Positions 1 through 8,296 are shown, counted from the stretch's first letter. The stretch is DNA of 64,000 nt from Geomobilimonas luticola (GCF_018476905.1 NZ_JAHCVK010000002.1:372001-436000); one strand, 5' to 3'. Numbers and translations: made by a program. Notes: generated by a model not told the origin, from the sequence alone.

Positions 1-1
1 T

Positions 2-202
2 CTCGTTATCCCCGGTACATATTATTTCTACTGTGACAAATCCGTGCAACTGAACTGTTGCCCGGCGCCCGCACGCTTGTCTCTGACCATGGTCGCGAAA
101 GACACACTCAAAGGAACACTTCGCATCGCGCCATACAAACATCGTGATGGTACTCGCAATCCTGAATGGACAGAAGAATTTGCGTGGAAACGTGTCAAGT
201 GA
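2..202 (+). CDS. C-terminal fragment of an unidentified protein
   Basis: An open frame runs from the window edge to a TGA at 200-202 and gives 66 residues without a start. It contains a CC pair and ends in a basic, aromatic tail (EEFAWKRVK). The family is not recognised. It lies directly upstream of the exported Cys-rich gene at 243 and in the same direction, so it may belong to the same group. Frame openness and the edge position are the only support. Confidence 0.4.
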   Translation, partial: LVIPGTYYFYCDKSVQLNCCPAPARLSLTMVAKDTLKGTLRIAPYKHRDGTRNPEWTEEFAWKRVK

Positions 203-242
203 GAATTCTATTCATATCTCACAACAGCAAAGGGGGGGAATA

Positions 243-746
243 ATGAACAGGTTCTGGGTAGTATCAGTCGTTGCTGCCAGTTTTTTCTGTATGCTGTCCA
301 TGGCGTGCCACGCTGAAACAGCGCAGGAATGCGCATCGAATTGTGTTGAACAATGTTCGGGCGGAGGAACCATCAAAGACGATGACATGTATAAGAATTG
401 CCTGCACAATTGTCTGAATGGCTGCTATGGCAAACCGACAGGGGTTCCCGATGTCCCGCCACCAACCCCGGTTCCATCATCGTCAAAATCCGGCCTCGAT
501 AGTTCCATGCTCTGCGCTGAAATGGAAACAGAGAGCACCGGGAAAATTGTCGTAGCTTCGGCTTACGACGATTTCGATCTTCCCTGCTATGTGGGGGGAA
601 AGTATGTGCGCAACTGTTCTCGGAACAAGCCGTACTACAATGCCTTTAACGGGGACTGCTACGCGACGTTGGACGATTGCAAGAAGGCGGATGGAGATAT
701 GTCCAGCGCCTCGGGTTCCGGTGGCTGTGTCCGGTGCGGGAAGTAA
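243..746 (+). CDS. Secreted cysteine-rich protein
   Basis: 167 residues. The start at 243 is preferred over an upstream in-frame ATG because a G-rich ribosome site (AAGGGGGGG) sits just before it and a clean signal peptide follows (about residues 1-23, ending CHA/ET). The mature part has 13 cysteines. A first block carries two CxxxCxxxC units, then comes a Pro/Ser linker (PPPTPVPSSSKS), then a second Cys-rich block with NGDCYATLDDC. The pattern suggests a disulphide-stabilised periplasmic or surface protein. The family is not recognised. It resembles the paired CxxxC arrangement of the protein at 2761 and opens the inhibitor-rich island. Confidence 0.75.
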   Translation: MNRFWVVSVVAASFFCMLSMACHAETAQECASNCVEQCSGGGTIKDDDMYKNCLHNCLNGCYGKPTGVPDVPPPTPVPSSSKSGLDSSMLCAEMETESTGKIVVASAYDDFDLPCYVGGKYVRNCSRNKPYYNAFNGDCYATLDDCKKADGDMSSASGSGGCVRCGK

Positions 747-829
747 GCTATTGGCTGCAGAACCATGGAACCATCTGCCGGTTTCTTAAGTGCTAACATC
801 AGTCACGACTAAAATTAGGAGGATTTTCA

Positions 830-1123
830 ATGAACGCGATGAAGATCATTTTGGTTGCCTTGACCCTGGTGGCATCGCAGGCCTTCGCCGAGGAAAAAGT
901 GGATACCGAGGCTGCAAAGGAATATTTCAAGCATGCGGGACAGGCCACGGATCCTTCATACCAGGACTATGTATCTACCAACCAGGAATCGGGCAAAAAG
1001 GAGAAAGCAACCGACACCTCCTACACCGATCAACAGAAACAGATCAAGGAACGTGTGAAGAATTCCCCGAAATACACGGTGCCGTTAACAAGCTCAAAGG
1101 GAGCATACGGGCAAGCCAAGTAG
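830..1123 (+). CDS. Small secreted hydrophilic protein
   Basis: 97 residues, preceded by a strong AGGAGG site about 7 bases before the ATG. The signal peptide is clear (MNAMKIILVALTLVASQAFA, cleavage before EEK). The mature region is short, very hydrophilic, rich in Lys, Glu, Thr and Tyr, and lacks cysteine. A short imperfect internal repeat is visible (ATDPSYQDY and ATDTSYTDQ). The function is unknown. It sits between two exported genes in the same orientation and is probably periplasmic. Confidence 0.7.
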   Translation: MNAMKIILVALTLVASQAFAEEKVDTEAAKEYFKHAGQATDPSYQDYVSTNQESGKKEKATDTSYTDQQKQIKERVKNSPKYTVPLTSSKGAYGQAK

Positions 1124-1203
1124 GTTTTAAAGTAGATTGTTTATGTGGCACCGACTGAGCGCAGTAAGCGTGTGTTCGCCAAATAATGCATAAGAGGGCA
1201 ACA

Positions 1204-2241
1204 ATGGGTAGCAAAACAATCAGTATGAATAAAGCGGGTGTCCTTGCCGGATGTACGATACTTTGCCTGTCACTTCTCACGACCAACGCACAGGCCCACG
1301 GCGACGACCATGATGACACCGTGACACACCGACCGCTCAGGGACCCCCGTAAAGAGATAGAGAACATCTCGGGCGACCCGCAGCGGATGCGCACGTATGT
1401 CGATTCCCGGAAGGATGTAAACGCTCGGTACCGTGGCGGGAAGACCCTGCTCCATTACGCCGCCCTGAAAAATTACCGTGACATTGCCGCATCGCTGCTG
1501 GCACGGGGCGCGGACATAAACGCCGCAGATGACGACAAGAGGACCCCCCTCCACGAAGCCATGAGCTATAGCGCCTATGAGGTCGTCGGCCTTCTCCTGG
1601 ATAAGGGTGCGGACGTGAACCGGGAGAACAAGTACGACGAGACCCCCCTGCGCAGCATCGTTTTCTGGGACCAGAAGAAACGGGCGATCGAGGTCGCCAA
1701 CCTCTTTATGGGAAAAGGGGTTGATCTCGCGAGACCGTCCCATGCAACCCTGCTCGATGAGGCGATACGGCGGGAACGGAGGGATCTCGCCCTGATTTTC
1801 CTGAAGAACGGCTTCGGTTACGACGAAAGTGCACTCATCGACGCAGCGCGAAAGGGATACGAGGATATCTTTGCCCTCCTTCTCGAAAAAGGGGTACAGC
1901 CACAGAAGGTCACCTTTCACGATGCCTGCGCATCGGGAAACATGAACATCGTGCGCACCCTGGCAGAAAAGGGTGTCAAGCCCACTGCCGACGACATCGA
2001 TTTTTGCCTGTTCAACGGGCACAAAGAGGCGGCCGTCCATCTGAGCACACTGTTGAAAAACGGGACGCAGGCCGACATCAGGAGGAGATGTCATCTGGAA
2101 CCGACTGACGGGACGTGCAAGGCGTTGCTGGAAGGGGCCTATTTCGACGTGAAGGCCAAGGTGTGCAGGGAGTTCACGGGTTGTGGCGGCGTGTTCCCCT
2201 TCGATACCCTGGAAGCCTGCAGGAAGGTATGCGAGGAATAG
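1204..2241 (+). CDS. Secreted ankyrin-repeat protein with C-terminal Kunitz (BPTI) domain
   Basis: 345 residues from the ATG at 1204, chosen because AAGAGGG lies 6 bases upstream and the signal peptide then ends in NAQA/HG. Residues of about 50-280 form ankyrin repeats (for example GKTLLHYAALKNYRDIAA and KRTPLHEAMSYSAYEV). Residues 296-343 form a Kunitz-type domain with six Cys at 296, 305, 321, 327, 339 and 343. The reactive-site position after the second Cys is Lys306 (GTCKA). Relative to BPTI the Cys30-Cys38 segment is two residues short (REFTG). A Kunitz fold on a bacterial ankyrin protein is unusual. The inferred role is binding or inhibition of a trypsin-like protease outside the cytoplasm. 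Confidence 0.85.
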   Translation: MGSKTISMNKAGVLAGCTILCLSLLTTNAQAHGDDHDDTVTHRPLRDPRKEIENISGDPQRMRTYVDSRKDVNARYRGGKTLLHYAALKNYRDIAASLLARGADINAADDDKRTPLHEAMSYSAYEVVGLLLDKGADVNRENKYDETPLRSIVFWDQKKRAIEVANLFMGKGVDLARPSHATLLDEAIRRERRDLALIFLKNGFGYDESALIDAARKGYEDIFALLLEKGVQPQKVTFHDACASGNMNIVRTLAEKGVKPTADDIDFCLFNGHKEAAVHLSTLLKNGTQADIRRRCHLEPTDGTCKALLEGAYFDVKAKVCREFTGCGGVFPFDTLEACRKVCEE

Positions 2242-2286
2242 GGCGAGTGGGTTGTGACCCATGGCTGAAGGTATGAGGGGATGACA

Positions 2287-2721
2287 ATGAACAAGTTTGG
2301 ATTGGTGTCAGCAACATTGGCCCTGGTGGTGGGTTTGCTCATGTGCGGGTGTGCCAGTTCGCCGGAAATACGTACGTCGAGGATACATGACGTCAGGCTC
2401 ATTTCCGGGTTCAATGTGGGAGAATGGATTCTGCTCAATGGGGGTAATGAAGCGCAGTGGGTTATTACCGGATGGCAATTGAGAGTTCAAAATATCGGTG
2501 CCATGCCTGTGGACCATATCAAATTCAGGTTAAAGATCTGGAAAAACGAAAATAAGCAGATGATGTATTCTCAGGTTCATACAATCGACATTCACCTTGA
2601 CCCGCAGGATGTGTTGACCACACAAAAATTCCCGTTGAAGGACAAATTTTGGTATGGCGATAAGGATAGTATCATTGATAACAAAGTCGGGTGGGATGCA
2701 GAGATACTGCAAGTCTGGTAA
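2287..2721 (+). CDS. Putative lipoprotein of unknown function
   Basis: 144 residues. The ATG at 2287 is preferred to the one at 2281 because GAGGGG lies 6 bases before it. The N-terminus is a lipoprotein-type signal (LLMCGC/ASS). The mature part has alternating hydrophobic residues suggesting a beta-sandwich (WVITGWQLRVQNIGAMPVDHIKFR), as in small periplasmic domains that pack against partner proteins. No enzyme motif was seen. It lies between the ankyrin-Kunitz gene and the knottin-like gene in the same direction. Confidence 0.7.
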   Translation: MNKFGLVSATLALVVGLLMCGCASSPEIRTSRIHDVRLISGFNVGEWILLNGGNEAQWVITGWQLRVQNIGAMPVDHIKFRLKIWKNENKQMMYSQVHTIDIHLDPQDVLTTQKFPLKDKFWYGDKDSIIDNKVGWDAEILQVW

Positions 2722-2760
2722 TGGCGAAGAGTTCACTACAAACAGTTAAAGGAGGAGAAC

Positions 2761-3147
2761 ATGAAACAGTTGATTTGGGCAATGTTTTTAGGGTTGGCGA
2801 TGGCGGGTGTCGCGTTCGCTGATTGTGAATCCGATTGTGATGGTCCTTTCCAGACGTGCCTGAATCTGTGCCGGCAGACAACGAAGGAGGACTCTCCGGA
2901 AGCGGCCAGGTGCGTTGAGCACTGTCTGCATGGCGTCAGCGGTTGTGTCAAAAAATGTCAGCAAAAGAGCGAGAATACCGGAAACGTCCTGCTGGCGTAC
3001 GTGCCGACACGTAGCGCTCTCCCCTTTACCACCGAACTGGCCAATAGCTGCATCGAGAAGGGGCTGACCTGTATCCTGAACGGCACGCCGTGCTGTGCGC
3101 CTTACGAGTGCAAGGGGAAATTCCCCAATACTTATTGTCAGGAATGA
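2761..3147 (+). CDS. Secreted Cys-rich protein with cystine-knot-like C-terminus
   Basis: 128 residues with an AAGGAGGAG site and a signal peptide ending AFA/DCES. Residues of about 21-65 hold paired CxxxC motifs (CESDC, CLNLC, CVEHC, CVKKC) of the kind that form disulphide-stapled helical hairpins. Residues 97-126 have the framework CX6CX6CCX4CX8C, which matches the inhibitor cystine knot pattern of knottins, toxins and small protease inhibitors. This is seen directly as Cys spacing; the fold is inferred. It sits just upstream of the Kunitz and radical SAM genes. Confidence 0.8.
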   Translation: MKQLIWAMFLGLAMAGVAFADCESDCDGPFQTCLNLCRQTTKEDSPEAARCVEHCLHGVSGCVKKCQQKSENTGNVLLAYVPTRSALPFTTELANSCIEKGLTCILNGTPCCAPYECKGKFPNTYCQE

Positions 3148-3211
3148 CAAGTGAGACCATATCGCCCGAAGTTGAGGGCGCTCCCTGTCTCCGTAAGAAA
3201 AGGAGGGGAAG

Positions 3212-3649
3212 ATGAATAAGAAGATGGCCCAACTTGGAGAAAAGACCAACCTCACGAAAATGGAGGTGGCGAAGTTAACAAAGATCGGCATTACCGGTTT
3301 TTTTGCCCTGATGCTTTCGCTGGTCACATTCGGATGGAGTGACTCCAGCGATGCCAAAACTCTCTATCCTCCCGGGAACGACGGGTCAAAACCGTTGCCG
3401 GCACGTTGCGGGCTCAAGCCGGAACGCGGTCCCTGCAAGGCGATGTTCGAAAGATACTATTTCGATGCCGGCGCAAACGAATGCAAACCTTTCTTCTATG
3501 GCGGCTGTGACGGGGTGGTGCCGTTCGAGACGCGAGAAGAGTGCACCAGTGTGTGTATCGACCGGAAAGCCGAGGAGCCGGAGAACCCTCCCTTCATGGG
3601 GCACAAATACGGTGGTGTAGGTATCAGGGATTTCGAGAATGCAGAATAA
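3212..3649 (+). CDS. Exported Kunitz/BPTI-domain protein
   Basis: 145 residues with AAAGGAGGGG before the ATG. A long basic N-region and one hydrophobic segment (about residues 28-45) form a signal peptide or anchor. Residues 66-115 are a Kunitz domain: Cys66, 75, 91, 99, 111 and 115 give spacings 8-15-7-11-3, against 8-15-7-12-3 in BPTI, and FFYGGC is conserved. The P1 residue is Lys76 (GPCKA, the same core as BPTI), predicting inhibition of trypsin-like serine proteases. Its last 11 bases overlap the start of the radical SAM gene, so the two are probably translationally coupled. Confidence 0.9.
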   Translation: MNKKMAQLGEKTNLTKMEVAKLTKIGITGFFALMLSLVTFGWSDSSDAKTLYPPGNDGSKPLPARCGLKPERGPCKAMFERYYFDAGANECKPFFYGGCDGVVPFETREECTSVCIDRKAEEPENPPFMGHKYGGVGIRDFENAE

Positions 3650-4760
3650 CTACACCCTGGCAAATGTCGTGTGGGAATTTACCCTCGACTGCAATCTCAA
3701 CTGCCTGCATTGCGGTTCGAGCGCCGGCGCGAAACGGTGCGACGAGCTGACGACTGCCGAAGCCGAAAGACTTTGCCACGACCTGAAAAAGACCGGCTGC
3801 CGCGGGATCACGTTAATGGGAGGCGAGCCTCTCCTGCGGAAAGACTTCTGGCGTATAGCCTCGCTGATCAGGGCTCTCGGCATGGAACTCACCGTGATAA
3901 CCAACGGGACGGTTCACGACCGGGAGACCTTCTCAAAACTCAAGGCACTGGAGCCGAGAACGGTTGCGGTGAGTCTCGATGCCGCGGAACCCGAACTCCA
4001 CGACCAGATACGGGACCGCAGGGGGGTGTACGAGAAAACATCCGAGTTCATAGGTACTGCGCTCGAGGAGGGATTGCCGGTAAGTGTCATCACCACCGTC
4101 CACAAGATGAACCTCAAGGAGCTGCCTGCACTCAGGACGCTCCTACTGGACAGGAATATCGCGTGGCAGATACAGGTTGCAGGGTCCGAAGGGCGGAGAT
4201 TTCCGCCGGAACTCCTTCTCGATGAGGAGGAATTTTATGCCGTGGGGATGTTCATCGCGGCGACGAGAAAAGAATATTCCGTCAAGCGGATGCCGGTCAT
4301 GGGTGCCCATGATCTCGGCTTCAATTCGATGCTGCTGCACAACATCTCCCTTTCCCCCGAGTGGACCGGGTGCCAGGCCGGCATATCCGTTCTGGGGATA
4401 CAGAGCGACGGCGCCATCAAGGGCTGCCTCTCCATGAACGACTCGACCCTGGAAGGCAACGTCAGGGAGAGGGATATTGGCGAGGTATGGAACGACGAGT
4501 CGGCCTTTCCCTATTCCCGCAGGTTCACCGCAGACGATGCCGGTGAACATTGCGCGAGCTGCGACCATCTCCACAAGTGCAAGGGTGGCTGCAACGAGAT
4601 GTCCCTCATGAAAACAGGCCGGCTGCATAACGACCCATACTGTTTTCATGCCATAGAAAAGAGGCTGTTCAGCGATGAACTGAGTTCCCCTCTGACCAGG
4701 ATACGGCTGGGGATGAAGAGAAGGCTCGACGCGATCACCGCGCGCCGCCGGTCGAGATGA
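3639..4760 (+). CDS. Radical SAM/SPASM enzyme linked to Kunitz gene
   Basis: 373 residues. The N-terminal radical SAM cluster motif is CNLNCLHC (Cys18, 22, 25), followed by GGEPLL. The C-terminal SPASM domain binds auxiliary Fe-S clusters: CQAG near residue 245, GCLSM, then CX2CX5CX3C near 304-318 and a last Cys in DPYC. Enzymes of this architecture modify peptides or proteins (for example PqqE, AlbA, anSME). It overlaps the Kunitz gene by 11 bases and is near other Cys-rich exported proteins, which suggests one of them is the substrate. That is inference, because no leader-binding (PqqD-like) domain was seen. An anSME-like or cofactor-maturation role is the alternative. Confidence 0.9.
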   Translation: MQNNYTLANVVWEFTLDCNLNCLHCGSSAGAKRCDELTTAEAERLCHDLKKTGCRGITLMGGEPLLRKDFWRIASLIRALGMELTVITNGTVHDRETFSKLKALEPRTVAVSLDAAEPELHDQIRDRRGVYEKTSEFIGTALEEGLPVSVITTVHKMNLKELPALRTLLLDRNIAWQIQVAGSEGRRFPPELLLDEEEFYAVGMFIAATRKEYSVKRMPVMGAHDLGFNSMLLHNISLSPEWTGCQAGISVLGIQSDGAIKGCLSMNDSTLEGNVRERDIGEVWNDESAFPYSRRFTADDAGEHCASCDHLHKCKGGCNEMSLMKTGRLHNDPYCFHAIEKRLFSDELSSPLTRIRLGMKRRLDAITARRRSR

Positions 4761-4793
4761 TTTCCTGATCGTTCGTGACAGGGAGGAGATGTA

Positions 4794-6356
4794 ATGAAGA
4801 ACTACATGGTTGCATGTCTCATGATCGTTTCCTTTTGCACCACGGGAGTCCTCGCGGCAGACAACCCTGCTGCGACGACGAAGCTGCAGGGGTTGATCAC
4901 GATGGACCTGTCGGCACAGCACCTGGACGAGATCAAGGCTCTCCTCGACCAGGGGGCGGACATCGATACGACGAACCCCAACAGGTCCACCCTGCTGTTC
5001 GCTGCGAGCCTGAAAGGCCACGTGGAAACCGTCAAGCTGCTGCTTGCCAGGGGGGCGCAGGTGGACAAGGAACAGAACAGCGGCGCTACGCCGTTGTACG
5101 TTGCCAGTCAGCAAGGCCACCTCGAAATCGTCAAACTGCTGCTCGACAAGGGGGCCCAGGTGGACAAGGCGGAAACGGATGGGGCCACACCCCTGTACAT
5201 TGCCTGTTCCCACGGCCATGTCGATGTTGCCAGAATTCTCCTGAAAAAAGGCGCGCAGGTCGACAAGGGGATGAACGACGGCGGTACGCCGCTCATTGCC
5301 GCCAGTGGAGAAGGCCATCCAGAGATAGCCGGGCTGCTGCTCCAGAACGGCGCGCAGGTGGATGCCGCTATGAACGATGGTGTCACGCCGCTCATCATGG
5401 CCAGTGGTCAAGGTCGGACTGATGTTGTCAGACTTTTGCTTGAAAAGGGGGCCCAGGCTGACAAGGCAGCGAACAACAGTCTTACGCCCCTGTATCTTGC
5501 CAGCCAGGAGGGTCATCTGGAAATCGTCAGGCTGCTGCTCGACAAGGGTGCGCAGGTGGACAAGGCCGTGAAGAGTACCGTGCCTCAACCGGTCGAGACC
5601 GGAGACCGCGATCTCTTCGATGATGTTTTTGAACGTTTTTTTGGAAAAGAGGTACGGCCGGCCATGGAAGAACGTGGCGACAGTACGCCGCTGATCATTG
5701 CCAGTGAAAAGGGACATCGTGACGTCGTCAGGCTATTGCTCGACAAGATGCGCACGGCAGACAACGCGGCGGTATCCCGGGCACTCTTCGACTATCTTCA
5801 CCGGGGTTACGGAAACCCGAAGGTGGTCAAGATGCTCTTCGAAGAGGGTGCCGACGTGAATTACCGGAACGAACAATCAAAAAATACATTTTTGCACCTT
5901 GCCTCCCATTATGGCCATGCACCTGTCGTCAACGCACTGCTCGAACAGGGTGCCGACATCAACGCCAGGAATGCAGAAGAGAATACCCCCCTGTATGCGG
6001 CCGCCCACGAGAACCACGCCGAAATTGCCGGTCTCCTCATCAAAAAGGGTGCGGACGTGAATGCGAAAAACAGCTATGGCTACGCCCCGCTCAGGGCCGT
6101 AAGCAGGTCGGGTGCCATTGAACTCGCCCGTCTGCTCCTGGCGGCAGGCGCGGATGTCAACACAAGGGACAACGAGGGGAGCACCCCTCTCCAGGCTGCC
6201 GTCCGCGGGGGGCACAAGGAAAGTGTGCTGCTGCTCATCGAAAACGGTGCGGACATCAACACCAGGGACACCATGGGCACCACGCCGTTGCAACGAGCCG
6301 TCCGTTTTAACTTTGCCGACATTGCCGAGCTGTTGAAGTCGCACGGCGCGAAATAG
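4794..6356 (+). CDS. Large secreted ankyrin-repeat protein
   Basis: 520 residues with GGGAGGAG before the ATG and a signal peptide ending VLAA/DNP. Nearly all of the mature chain is ankyrin repeats of about 33 residues, each with the TPL(Y/I)xAS and LLLxKGAQVDK pattern. An insertion of about 35 residues near residue 260 (PQPVETGDRDLFDDVFERFF) interrupts one repeat. Exported ankyrin arrays usually mediate protein-protein contacts; no catalytic domain was seen. The early repeats are very alike, suggesting recent internal duplication, while the last five use the form GADVN or GADIN. It lies 33 bases after the radical SAM gene. Confidence 0.85.
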   Translation: MKNYMVACLMIVSFCTTGVLAADNPAATTKLQGLITMDLSAQHLDEIKALLDQGADIDTTNPNRSTLLFAASLKGHVETVKLLLARGAQVDKEQNSGATPLYVASQQGHLEIVKLLLDKGAQVDKAETDGATPLYIACSHGHVDVARILLKKGAQVDKGMNDGGTPLIAASGEGHPEIAGLLLQNGAQVDAAMNDGVTPLIMASGQGRTDVVRLLLEKGAQADKAANNSLTPLYLASQEGHLEIVRLLLDKGAQVDKAVKSTVPQPVETGDRDLFDDVFERFFGKEVRPAMEERGDSTPLIIASEKGHRDVVRLLLDKMRTADNAAVSRALFDYLHRGYGNPKVVKMLFEEGADVNYRNEQSKNTFLHLASHYGHAPVVNALLEQGADINARNAEENTPLYAAAHENHAEIAGLLIKKGADVNAKNSYGYAPLRAVSRSGAIELARLLLAAGADVNTRDNEGSTPLQAAVRGGHKESVLLLIENGADINTRDTMGTTPLQRAVRFNFADIAELLKSHGAK

Positions 6357-6370
6357 GAAAGAGGGCACGC

Positions 6371-6961
6371 ATGCTCATCCCTGTTCTTTTCTCGGCACTG
6401 GCGCTCTTCGTCCTTGCCTACTACGTCGCCTTCGAGTACCGGCGCTACGTGACGGCCAAAACCATGGCGGCGGGACTTGGCGGTAATGCGGTGTTCAGGT
6501 TTGGGGGATCGTACATGAGCCGCATGCATGACGGCCGGGAAGAGAGGGCCTGGGTCGTGCCGGACGACAAGATGGCATGGGGGAGCCTCCTGTCAGCAGC
6601 GACTCCCTCCCTGGCCAGGCTTCATGTGTGGAGAAAAGGTGGGCCCGGCTTCCGTTTCCATATCGAACCGAGGACCGGCGTGCTCTTTCGGACGCTATCC
6701 CTCAATACTCTCAAGGAAGCCGCGTTCAACGTGCAACACCTGGATGACAACCTGCGGTTACTGGCCAGTGACCGGAGAGAGGCGGGTCGATACTTTCTGG
6801 CGCCTGAAACAGAGCTGGCCTTGACCGCCCTCTTCAGGGATGGATTTGCCCAGGTCAGAGGAGACGGGGACGGTATCGTTGCAATGATGCCGGGCATATC
6901 CAGCGGGGATTTGGAACCGGAAAGACTCGCCCTTTTCTTCGAACACCTGCGCAGGTGTTAA
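6371..6961 (+). CDS. Membrane-anchored protein of unknown function
   Basis: 196 residues with one N-terminal transmembrane helix (about residues 3-22: LIPVLFSALALFVLAYYVAF) followed by a basic residue run, which predicts a cytoplasmic C-terminal domain of mixed alpha/beta character. It starts 14 bases after the ankyrin gene with GAAAGAGGG upstream, so it is probably co-transcribed. No known domain or motif is recognised. Its stop overlaps the beginning of a decayed LamG fragment. Confidence 0.65.
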   Translation: MLIPVLFSALALFVLAYYVAFEYRRYVTAKTMAAGLGGNAVFRFGGSYMSRMHDGREERAWVVPDDKMAWGSLLSAATPSLARLHVWRKGGPGFRFHIEPRTGVLFRTLSLNTLKEAAFNVQHLDDNLRLLASDRREAGRYFLAPETELALTALFRDGFAQVRGDGDGIVAMMPGISSGDLEPERLALFFEHLRRC

Positions 6962-7138
6962 ATGTTTTCTGCGGATGGGAACAATTCTGCGCCGCAGCCG
7001 GACGCTGAAATGGAAACGTATTGTGCGCGGGGAAGCGGCGAAATCTATCCCTGGCTGGCGGGTTACGGTGGTTTTGTCGGTGCACTGGATGAGTAGAAAA
7101 TCTACGGAATGCCGGTGGCTCCGCCATTCAAGCCGTAA
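6962..7138 (+). pseudogene. Decayed duplicate of the LamG-lipoprotein 3' end
   Basis: Translated from 6962, the sequence reads PDAEMETYCARGSGEIYPW, then LAGYGGFVGALDE, then an in-frame TAG at 7094-7096, then KIYGMPVAPPFKP and a stop. This closely matches the last 45 or so residues of the intact LamG protein encoded at 9948-10625 (PDAELATYCARGSNGVIYPW, LAGYGGFVGALDEFKIY). It is therefore a truncated paralogue with a nonsense codon where Phe stands in the intact copy. It shows that genes of this island have been duplicated and lost. Confidence 0.85.
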
Positions 7139-7183
7139 CAGGGTTTATCGAAGTACCAATCTATCGGGGGAAGGATCATTGCC

Positions 7184-7459
7184 ATGGGAATTATCGAGAT
7201 AGGACTTCTTGTTCAGCTGATTGCCTGGATCGCGGCAGTTGTCGCCATCCTCAGGAACAGTTCCATGAAGGGAGGCACCAGGTTCATGTGGCTCCTGGCT
7301 GTTTTCCTCCTCCCTGTTGTCGGCGTCGTCGCCTACTTCCTGTTCGGTCGGCAGCGCACGTCTGACCGTCGGTCGGACGACATTTCGCCCATGGACATTC
7401 ACCACACGCCTCCCGACCCAGGGAGCACCGATGATTTTTCCAGCATCAGCCATGATTGA
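7184..7459 (+). CDS. PLDc_N-type two-helix membrane protein
   Basis: 91 residues with two predicted transmembrane helices (about 4-23 and 32-51) and the pattern GGTRFMWLLAVFLLPVVGVV-YFLFGR, typical of the PLDc_N domain. That domain occurs at the N-terminus of cardiolipin synthases and as small stand-alone membrane proteins. No HKD catalytic motif is present, so it is not a phospholipase. The tail is hydrophilic. GGGGAAGGA precedes the ATG. Its end is separated from the next gene by only 17 bases, indicating co-transcription. Confidence 0.8.
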   Translation: MGIIEIGLLVQLIAWIAAVVAILRNSSMKGGTRFMWLLAVFLLPVVGVVAYFLFGRQRTSDRRSDDISPMDIHHTPPDPGSTDDFSSISHD

Positions 7460-7476
7460 TGGGGGAGGGTGACCGC

Positions 7477-8091
7477 ATGACACGTCATTTCGTCAGGAAG
7501 GCGCTGGTCGGCACCATCGGTCTCTTCGTCGCACTCCTCGGCCTAACCGTCGGCGATGCGTCCGCTGCCGGGGAGTATCGCCCCTATGTCATGGACGGAA
7601 GTCATTTCTCCTGCGAGATCCCGACCGACTGGGATCTGACGCGTGATGAGGAAAAGGACGAAGAGTACCGCATCTACGGGATACTGCTGACGAAGGAATC
7701 GGGCGCGTCCATCGATATCTCCTTTTACGCCGCGGACAACGAGGACTTCAACGGTCATAAGGATTTTCTGAAACGAAACTCCACAAACATCCTGGGAGAA
7801 ACGAAAAACTCCCGGGAGCAATACGGTCCGGTGAAGAAGGTGCAACTCAAGGGTGGACAGGGGTTCGGGCTGGAGCGGGAGCGCCTGGTCTACCTGTCTC
7901 CCCAGAGCAAATCCGACGCTTCGGAGGCCCTGAAGGAGCTGCTCTATGTCCTTCCCGCGGCCACAGGCGGATTTTACGTCCTGCACTACTCGGCGCCCCG
8001 GGAGTTGTTCCAGGACTCCCTTCCCGTCTTCAGGAGGGTGGCGGACAGCTTCGTCCCCCGGAAACTGGCACGGCAAGTAAGCGAAGAATGA
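7477..8091 (+). CDS. Secreted protein, PsbP/DUF1795-like
   Basis: 204 residues from the ATG at 7477, chosen over 7456 because GGGGGAGGG lies upstream and the signal peptide then ends ASA/AGEY. The mature part (FSCEIPTDWDL, GASIDISFYA, GGFYVLHYSAP, FRRVADSFV) has the order of elements seen in small PsbP-like or DUF1795-like periplasmic domains, in which a protein with the motif P-x-W is followed by a strand and a closing F-x-x-x-x-x-S-F. Family assignment is tentative. A terminator-like hairpin follows at 8146. Confidence 0.65.
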   Translation: MTRHFVRKALVGTIGLFVALLGLTVGDASAAGEYRPYVMDGSHFSCEIPTDWDLTRDEEKDEEYRIYGILLTKESGASIDISFYAADNEDFNGHKDFLKRNSTNILGETKNSREQYGPVKKVQLKGGQGFGLERERLVYLSPQSKSDASEALKELLYVLPAATGGFYVLHYSAPRELFQDSLPVFRRVADSFVPRKLARQVSEE

Positions 8092-8145
8092 GTCAAGGGG
8101 GCTAATGCCGGTTAATCGGAGGTCAAGCATATGCAGCATATGCGC

Positions 8146-8191
8146 GCCGTATCCCGGCAGAATATCTGATGCCGGGCTGAAACGGCCTTTT
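8146..8191 (+). terminator. Candidate intrinsic terminator
   Basis: GCCGT (8146-8150) pairs with ACGGC (8182-8186) and CCCGGCA (8153-8159) with TGCCGGG (8170-8176), followed by a short T-run (CTTTT). It would end transcription of the 7184-8091 genes and separate them from the serpin unit. Confidence 0.55.
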
Positions 8192-8296
8192 CAACTTCTC
8201 TCTTGTTAAAAATATTCTGTACCCTGGGAACAAATCCATGCACGCGGGTGTCTAACCATTAAAATCGGTACCACTACCTTTTAATGGAGGAGAACA

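Noticed and set aside
243-746. Third Kunitz domain in the Cys-rich protein
   Set aside because: NGDCYATLDDCKK recalls the end of a Kunitz domain, but the first four Cys spacings and the FxYGGC core do not fit.
4143-5717. 524-codon minus-strand frame opposite the radical SAM and ankyrin genes
   Set aside because: It is an antisense shadow produced by the regular codon pattern of the ankyrin repeats; no start context or family resemblance was found.
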